From the IMG/VR virus record IMGVR_UViG_3300031515_000003, positions 1 to 27,489 of that record: 27,489 nucleotides of DNA; one strand, written 5' to 3'. The DNA comes from a virus. Under the pieces are notes generated by a model. That model was not told where the DNA came from. It made no database searches and saw only the letters and a program-made list of their open reading frames with translations. The position numbers were made by a program, and so were the translations under genes. Positions 23,694-27,489 of the stretch are shown one piece after another; position 1 is the first letter of the stretch, and every line of letters starts with the position of its first letter.

Positions 23694-23885
23694 TTAAAGT
23701 AATGATTGATTTGTTTTTAAAACTTCTTTTGCTAATTTTTGCGCATCAGGGTGTCCTTTAGCAATTTCTTTTAAAACAATAAAATATAAATTATCTTCAT
23801 CCCAATGAGCTTTCTCATTATCCCAAGCTTCTTCTTTTATCTCTTTTATTTTTTCTCTAATCCACTGAATAGTTATTTTTTTCAT
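23694..23885 (-). CDS. Small acidic protein, 63 aa, unknown
   Basis: It reads ITIQWIREKIKEIKEEAWDN, KAHWDEDNLYFIVLKEIAKG, then HPDAQKLAKEVLKT. The protein is helical with many Trp and Glu residues. It begins just before the stop of its upstream neighbour (one-base gap), so the two are co-translated. Small acidic early proteins of phages are often inhibitors of host systems, but nothing here shows that. Confidence 0.6.
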   Translation of the reverse strand: MKKITIQWIREKIKEIKEEAWDNEKAHWDEDNLYFIVLKEIAKGHPDAQKLAKEVLKTNQSLL

Positions 23886-23886
23886 A

Positions 23887-24117
23887 TTATTTTCTAACTT
23901 TTAACCTTTCCTCCAACATCTTAATTGCTTTATTTAACAACGCAGCTACCTTCTTCCACCTTTTTATAGTTTTGTCATTAAACCCACAATCAAAAATAAA
24001 ATTTCTTTGACCTCGCTCATTCAATAAACTTACTCTGTTATTTTCAAACTCGACAAACAACTGATAATCACCTTCCCAGACTTTCATTGTTTCTTTTATT
24101 AGTTTGGTTTTTATCAT
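23887..24117 (-). CDS. Small protein, 76 aa, unknown
   Basis: The N-terminal part is beta (VWEGDYQLFVEFENNRVSLL, then NFIFDCGFND), followed by a basic helix (TIKRWKKVAALLNKAIKMLE). A strand-helix layout with a positive helix could bind nucleic acid, but no family is recognised. It is part of the leftward early operon. Confidence 0.6.
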   Translation of the reverse strand: MIKTKLIKETMKVWEGDYQLFVEFENNRVSLLNERGQRNFIFDCGFNDKTIKRWKKVAALLNKAIKMLEERLKVRK

Positions 24118-24124
24118 ATTATTT

Positions 24125-24673
24125 TTAAATCAACGACAGCTGACTAGCCAGCTGAACGTTGGAACTTTTAATGGTTTTTAAAATCTTCATTTTTACCTCA
24201 TCCGGTATCAGTTGGCCAGAGAAAACCTCCTCCTCATTTGCCCTTAAAAGATCATTGATTGAAATCTCACTATTTATCCACGGCACCTTATAACCTCTTT
24301 TGCTTTTGGTAAACAAATCCTTTGGAATAAAAAATTGGGTGTGATTGTTTAACGTTTCTTTTTTAATATTGCCTAACTTTATATGTCTTTCTACCTTATC
24401 AATCGCTATCCTTAAAAGCTGTCTTTTTGGAACGATGAAATAATGAATCTCTTTAATGTCTTTTTTAATTAACCAATCTAAAACCAAATGATCAATGTTG
24501 TAGCTTTCGCTTTCTGGTTTTTCATATCTTGTCTTCCATAAGGTTGATCGCTTTGGGTAAACGTCCCGATAATAAATATGGTATTCGTAACCTTCGGGTA
24601 TAAAAACCTTTCCTTGCAAAAACCTTTTGATTCCCTCCGGTGTGTGATAAATTCGGTAAATGACTATTCTCAT
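24125..24673 (-). CDS. Conserved-looking early protein, 182 aa, unknown
   Basis: The sequence is evenly mixed: RIVIYRIYHTPEGIKRFLQG, IPEGYEYHIYYRDVYPKRST, DHLVLDWLIKKDIKEIHYFI, VPKRQLLRIAIDKVERHI. It is a basic alpha/beta protein with no membrane segments or known motifs. Its ATGA overlaps the stop of the initiator gene, so it is translated with it and may have a replication-linked role. I cannot name a family. Confidence 0.65.
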   Translation of the reverse strand: MRIVIYRIYHTPEGIKRFLQGKVFIPEGYEYHIYYRDVYPKRSTLWKTRYEKPESESYNIDHLVLDWLIKKDIKEIHYFIVPKRQLLRIAIDKVERHIKLGNIKKETLNNHTQFFIPKDLFTKSKRGYKVPWINSEISINDLLRANEEEVFSGQLIPDEVKMKILKTIKSSNVQLASQLSLI

Positions 24674-25971
24674 GGTTTTAAAAAACGTTTATAACTTCCA
24701 GTTCTATAAACGGTCCAGGAATAAAATCCTTGGCGTTTATATATCTCATAGGCAACCTCAATGTTGGCATCGCAGTCATAAGGGTCTTTTCCTTTAAACT
24801 TTGGAAAATGAACGGCGTTTATTTGAAACACTCCATGATCATTGGTTGGGGATATGGCATCGCATCGTAAACCGCTTTCAGCTTTTGCCACAGCTACAGC
24901 TACTTGACAATCTTCTTTGAACTTTTCGCATATTTTTTGTTCTATGGTTTTAGTTGGAGTTGGTGAGGGCATACTATCGGAAGGTCGGATCTGAAAGGAG
25001 GTGATAGGTTTTTTATCGGAAACACCCGATCCTGACACCAAACCTTTAGTACGCCCGGCAAAGATAGAAAAAACCAAGGTAGCAAAAATAATTCCAAGAA
25101 ATGAGGCAACTAGCAAAGATGATGCAATAAAACCATATTTAGCCTTTGGTAACCCTCTTTCATAGATCCAAAAGAAAAACTTTATCTTGGCTTCATTTGA
25201 CAATTGTCTTGGATAATCGGATAAGTAGGAGTAAGCAAGTTCAAGATTTTTAGCATTTCTTCCTTCATAAGCTTGTTTGAAAACTTTAAGCCACCGAGAT
25301 TTTATGTCATCGTCTTTTAAATCTATTTTTAGCGCTTGAGCATAACGGAAAGCTTTATCTTGCCAAGCAGTTGAAATGCCGTTTTTTTTCTTTACGGGTT
25401 TTTCTAGCGAATTTAGTTTTTCTTCTAAAATAGAGCCAACTGATTGAGTATTGCCTTTACCATCTGCTAAATCTAAGTTTTCTGATTTTTTAATCTCTGG
25501 CGAAGCAAGAGAAGAGGGGGATTTTTGGGGGAGATGAGATCTCCCCCCAATATTTAACTTCTCTTTACTTCTCTTCTCTTCTGCTGTCACTTGTTCGCCA
25601 TTGTCTGACACTTGTCTGTCACTTGTCTGACAAATGTTACATTTCGGGTATGTGGTTGGCTGAATTCTGTCTTCTCTTTGTTTTTGATATTTCCTCCATT
25701 TAACAAAATGCGCATATTCTTCGCCATCAATCTCATAAAAATGAACGGTCTTTAACTTTTTAATTTGATCTAAATATTTTTGAACTTCTTCTTTTGAAAT
25801 ATTGTCAAAACCAAAGATTAATCTTTTAATACTTCCGGCATCGGCTCTTATGTATCCTTCATCATCAGCATTGGAGATCATACCGATAAATATCAAACGA
25901 GCGGGTATTTCTAAAGAATTAAAACCAGGATCCTCCCAAATATGTGGATCGATGGATCTTTTTCTGGCCAT
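24670..25971 (-). CDS. Replication initiator fused to a membrane-anchored lysozyme-like domain
   Basis: The frame gives one chain of 433 residues. Residues 1-110 are a phage replication-initiator type winged helix (DPHIWEDPGFNSLEIPARLI, RADAGSIKRLIFGF, FVKWRKYQKQREDRIQP). Residues 111-195 are a low-complexity linker whose DNA contains 11-bp iterons. Residues 200-275 (DKAFRYAQALKIDLKDDDIK, YLSDYPRQLSNEAKIKFFFW) complete the replication protein. Then comes a membrane helix (279-305), a Pro/Ser/Thr spacer and a lysozyme or transglycosylase-like domain (340-433: VAVAVAKAESGLRCDAISPT with E365, HGVFQIN, and C348, C355, C370 and C400). This joins a cytoplasmic DNA function to a wall enzyme. A lost stop codon, or internal initiation at TTG before LLVASFL, are alternatives. 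Confidence 0.8.
   Translation of the reverse strand: MARKRSIDPHIWEDPGFNSLEIPARLIFIGMISNADDEGYIRADAGSIKRLIFGFDNISKEEVQKYLDQIKKLKTVHFYEIDGEEYAHFVKWRKYQKQREDRIQPTTYPKCNICQTSDRQVSDNGEQVTAEEKRSKEKLNIGGRSHLPQKSPSSLASPEIKKSENLDLADGKGNTQSVGSILEEKLNSLEKPVKKKNGISTAWQDKAFRYAQALKIDLKDDDIKSRWLKVFKQAYEGRNAKNLELAYSYLSDYPRQLSNEAKIKFFFWIYERGLPKAKYGFIASSLLVASFLGIIFATLVFSIFAGRTKGLVSGSGVSDKKPITSFQIRPSDSMPSPTPTKTIEQKICEKFKEDCQVAVAVAKAESGLRCDAISPTNDHGVFQINAVHFPKFKGKDPYDCDANIEVAYEIYKRQGFYSWTVYRTGSYKRFLKP
25527..25547. repeat. Perfect 9-bp hairpin beside the iterons
   Basis: GGGGGAGAT, GAG, ATCTCCCCC: a perfect G/C-rich inverted repeat inside the linker part of the initiator gene, about 40 bp from the iterons. It could be part of the origin or pause transcription. 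Confidence 0.5.
25587..25629. repeat. 11-bp iterons in the initiator gene, candidate replication origin
   Basis: On the plus strand, TCACTTGTTCG, CCATTGTCTG, ACACTTGTCTG and TCACTTGTCTG follow each other with a 10-11 bp period. The unit is not a multiple of three, so the protein is not repeated and the DNA itself appears conserved. In lambda, the origin iterons lie inside gene O in the same way. Confidence 0.55.
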
Positions 25972-25989
25972 ATTTTTTAAAGAAACTTT

Positions 25990-26077
25990 TAATCCTCAGC
26001 CGCCGACTTTTAAAGTCGGAAGCCTCGTCGACACCCCAAACGAGCGGCTAAGGATTACCCCGCCTAATCCAGCGGGG
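25990..26077 (-). ncRNA. GC-rich three-way-junction element upstream of the initiator gene
   Basis: The 113-base gap 25972-26084 differs sharply from its AT-rich surroundings. TAATCCTCAGCCG (25990-26002) pairs with CGGCTAAGGATTA (26045-26057) with one mismatch. Inside it sit CCGACTTT/AAAGTCGG (26003-26019) and CTCGT/ACGAG (26024-26044). Next to it, CCCCGC/GCGGGG (26058-26077) forms a fourth stem, and TAATCC at 26065-26070 can compete for GGATTA. As RNA it would be the leader of the initiator gene, ending about 18 bases before its ATG. A cis-regulatory RNA or a DNA origin structure are both possible. No tRNA or known riboswitch core fits. Confidence 0.55.
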
Positions 26078-26084
26078 CGGCGGC

Positions 26085-26897
26085 TCAATTGTTAATGTTT
26101 TTCATTTCTTCAATTCCTCGATCAACCTCATCAATATCAACTTTCTCAATGTTTTCTGCTTCCATTCTTTCTTTTGTTTCTTTAACAACTTGCGCTTTAA
26201 CTGGCGGCATTTTTTGTAATCTTTTAATAACGTTAGAAGCTTGTTTCATCGTTAAATCCTCAAGTTTTTCTATTTTGTAAGCACGACAAACATCAGCTGG
26301 GGTTTTACCTCGATTTGGCAACATTTGATAAATTAAATTTAGCTGTCTTGCCGTTGCTTTAGGCTCAGGCTTTACTACCACTGCATCAGGGTGATCTTCT
26401 AAATCTTGAGTGAAGAAATCAGATAATCCGCCAGTTCTAAGGACCGCATCAAGCTGAGCTCTTTTTTCAGCTAACTTTATAGCTTCGTTAGCAGATTTTT
26501 TTTCGTTTATATGACAACTTCCTCTTCCTTCACCAACTACATTTCCCTTTGAATCAACAAGGTGGCAAATATAACAAAACAACCCTGGCTGTTTACCGGC
26601 CATTTCCCATGTTTCGTCGTCTCTTTTAAAGACTGCTTTAAGGTGCATTAAAGAAAGAAACTTCTCTGATCCAGCTTTAAAAAGGGTTGGTTTTGATTTA
26701 TATTTTTTTCCTGTATTTTTACTTTCAATTTCAATGATTCCATAATCGACCCCTTCGATTAAATTTTTTGCGATATACTCTTTTAAAAGTTCTCTTTTCT
26801 CTTGCTCTATTTTGATAAACTCTTTTAATCTTTTAACATCGGGTAAAGCACTTAAATTGTTATTGACATCGTTAGTTTTTTTTGCTAAAGTTTTCAT
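26085..26897 (-). CDS. Possible single-strand annealing or recombination protein
   Basis: The 270 residues contain NLIEGVDYGIIE, then SKPTLFKAGSEKFLSLMHLK, then a beta region with Cys residues (LFCYICHLVDSKGNVVGEGR), and ANEAIKLAEKRAQLDAVLRT. 'VDYG.I....KPTL.K.GaEKl' followed by a 'mAeKRA.vdAvL' helix is a widespread phage pattern that I associate with recombination or annealing proteins, though I cannot fix the family. The C-terminal part (KATARQLNLIYQML, EDLTMKQASNVIKRL) resembles the small helical end of ERF/RecT-region proteins. The partner genes (VRR-NUC, initiator) suit a DNA role. Its start overlaps the upstream gene by four bases. Confidence 0.6.
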   Translation of the reverse strand: MKTLAKKTNDVNNNLSALPDVKRLKEFIKIEQEKRELLKEYIAKNLIEGVDYGIIEIESKNTGKKYKSKPTLFKAGSEKFLSLMHLKAVFKRDDETWEMAGKQPGLFCYICHLVDSKGNVVGEGRGSCHINEKKSANEAIKLAEKRAQLDAVLRTGGLSDFFTQDLEDHPDAVVVKPEPKATARQLNLIYQMLPNRGKTPADVCRAYKIEKLEDLTMKQASNVIKRLQKMPPVKAQVVKETKERMEAENIEKVDIDEVDRGIEEMKNINN

Positions 26898-27082
26898 AGA
26901 GATTTAATTAAATTAATTTCTAACGAGACACGCTTGCCGGCGTGTCTTTTTATTACCTGGGCTAATCTAAAACCGTCTATTTCGTAATATTCTTTATTTG
27001 AAAGATGGTTGGTTGCATCAGCTACCACTGGATCAGCCGAAAGCAAAAAGCGAACCAAGTAACGAAGTATTTTTCTAATCAT
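26894..27082 (-). CDS. Small basic protein, 62 aa, unknown
   Basis: It reads IRKILRYLVRFLLSADPVVA, EYYEIDGFRLAQVIKRHAGK, RVSLEINLIKSL. The first helix is amphipathic and basic. A strong ribosome site (AAAGGAGGTG) stands eight bases before ATG 27082, inside the preceding gene. A GC-rich perfect hairpin lies in the middle of its coding sequence. Function not recognised. Confidence 0.65.
   Translation of the reverse strand: MIRKILRYLVRFLLSADPVVADATNHLSNKEYYEIDGFRLAQVIKRHAGKRVSLEINLIKSL
26926..26951 (+). terminator. Possible terminator (plus strand) inside an early gene
   Basis: AGACACGC, loop TTGCCG, GCGTGTCT, then TTTT: an 8-bp perfect stem with a U-run on the plus strand. It could stop plus-strand transcripts, antisense to the early genes, before attR and the host flank. 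On the minus strand no T-run follows. Confidence 0.45.
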
Positions 27083-27290
27083 TATTTTTCACCTCCTTTC
27101 CGTATTTTTTATGTAATTGCTGTATTCTTTGCTTTGAAAGTTTCCTTCCAAAAACAGCACTAACTATTTGTGAGATCTCATCATATGTATATCCTTTATT
27201 AAGAAGAGCGGGAGTAAGTTTTCCAATAGCGCGGTTTTCAATAACAATAAGAGCGAAGTGAAATATGTCTTTGGGATGGGTATAAGCCAT
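27075..27290 (-). CDS. Small HTH protein, first early gene, possible regulator
   Basis: The 71 residues contain a sigma-region-4-like helix-turn-helix: KGYTYDEISQIVSAVFGRKL, then SKQRIQQLHKKYG. It is the promoter-proximal gene of the leftward early operon, beside attR, which would suit a repressor, an early activator or an excision factor. It is the only visible candidate for lysogeny control, but it has no dimerisation or cleavage domain. TTATAT lies just upstream of its ATG, so its message may have a very short leader. Confidence 0.6.
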   Translation of the reverse strand: MAYTHPKDIFHFALIVIENRAIGKLTPALLNKGYTYDEISQIVSAVFGRKLSKQRIQQLHKKYGKEVKNND

Positions 27291-27319
27291 ATGTGATATA
27301 ATTAAGAAAAATTGTTAAA

Positions 27320-27394
27320 TGAAGTTTTTAAAATGAAGGGTATTTACTTAAGAAGTTTGCCTCTGACATCCCAACTTTTTTGAGAAAAAAGTGA
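27320..27394. other. attR: right attachment site with duplicated FtsZ tail
   Basis: The core TGACATCCCAAC (27364-27375) equals that of attL. Downstream, codons for TFLRKK and a TGA stop repeat the FtsZ end with different codons (ACT/ACA, TTG/CTT, AGA/AGG, AAG/AAA), so this copy is probably the original host tail. Upstream, GAAGTTTTTAAAATGAAGGG (27321-27340) and TTTACTTAAGAAGTTT (27343-27358) are inverted copies of the attL arms. No start codon serves this fragment. Bases 27395-27489 are host 3' flank with no gene seen. Confidence 0.8.
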
Positions 27395-27489
27395 GCTTAA
27401 CTTTTTAAACTTTTCATTAAGAAACTTATTTTTCAACAAAAAATAATCTTTTTGAAATAAAAAAAATTATATCAACCTCACCTTAATAC

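Noticed and set aside
24993-25008. AAAGGAGGTGAT on the plus strand, a perfect Shine-Dalgarno-like sequence
   Set aside because: It lies antisense within the initiator-lysozyme gene and no plus-strand gene follows; judged chance.
26003-26044. tRNA-like shape (5-bp stem with 7-base loop beside a longer stem)
   Set aside because: The closing stem is 13 bp, there is no anticodon arm and no conserved tRNA loop bases.
27332-27394. Second copy of an ftsZ gene at the right end
   Set aside because: Only the tail codons are present and an in-frame stop lies at 27329-27331; it is an attachment-site half, not a gene.
1-27489. Alternative genetic code with TGA read as an amino acid
   Set aside because: Many genes end properly at TGA, often in ATGA overlaps, and conserved proteins contain no internal TGA apart from the frameshifted integrase.

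Overview
The window holds what looks like a complete, AT-rich, tailed-phage prophage of about 27.2 kb, integrated in the 3' end of a bacterial ftsZ gene. Bases 2-145 are the last 47 codons of FtsZ: an acidic linker, then the conserved tail DIPTFLRKK. The same nine-residue tail is encoded again at 27365-27394, but with synonymous codon changes. A 12-bp core, TGACATCCCAAC, is exactly shared (115-126 and 27364-27375) and marks attL and attR. The standard genetic code fits, since TGA is used as a stop. The host is a low-GC bacterium that uses Shine-Dalgarno sites such as GGAGGTG. The sequence does not settle which phylum; Firmicutes-like or Candidate Phyla Radiation hosts are both possible.

Layout. 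(1) 145-1309: attL with arm-type repeats and a tyrosine integrase broken by one extra base near 721. (2) 1333-2443: two small genes, a consensus-like promoter, a sigma-region-4-like regulator and the remains of a ParB/DNA-methylase gene. (3) 2416-8668: terS, terL, a portal fused to a MuF domain, a prohead protease with extra domains, and an HK97-fold major capsid protein. (4) 8669-8803: a GC-rich structured RNA. (5) 8804-12601: head-tail connectors, tail tube and tail assembly chaperones, the last pair joined by a predicted frameshift. (6) 12621-13163, minus strand: an Ltp-like superinfection-exclusion gene with its own promoter, directly beside the tape-measure gene. (7) 13260-20930: tape measure, distal tail protein, hub, an S74 fibre with a lectin motif, a baseplate or fibre protein and a triple tail-collar fibre. 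This is a siphovirus plan. (8) 20982-22940: a C39-type endolysin and small membrane proteins (lysis). (9) 22984-27290, minus strand: the early region, with an HTH protein, a possible annealing protein, a replication initiator fused to a membrane-anchored lysozyme domain, a VRR-NUC nuclease and small unknowns. The early and late arms converge near 22950.

How it may work together. Seven late-region genes are preceded by the same motif, CCATAAAATATTTnTATG, with no canonical -35. The -10-like part sits so close to ATG that the mRNAs would be nearly leaderless. This resembles a dedicated late promoter, and the sigma-like protein at 1749-2255, driven by an ordinary sigma-70-type promoter, is the natural candidate to read it. 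Replication probably starts at 11-bp iterons inside the initiator gene, as in lambda O.

The most unusual items are the ftsZ attachment site with a synonymous replacement tail, the late-promoter family, the initiator-lysozyme fusion, two GC-rich structured elements (8678-8797 and 25990-26077), and the Ltp gene placed next to the gene for its known type of target. No clear lysogeny repressor was recognised.
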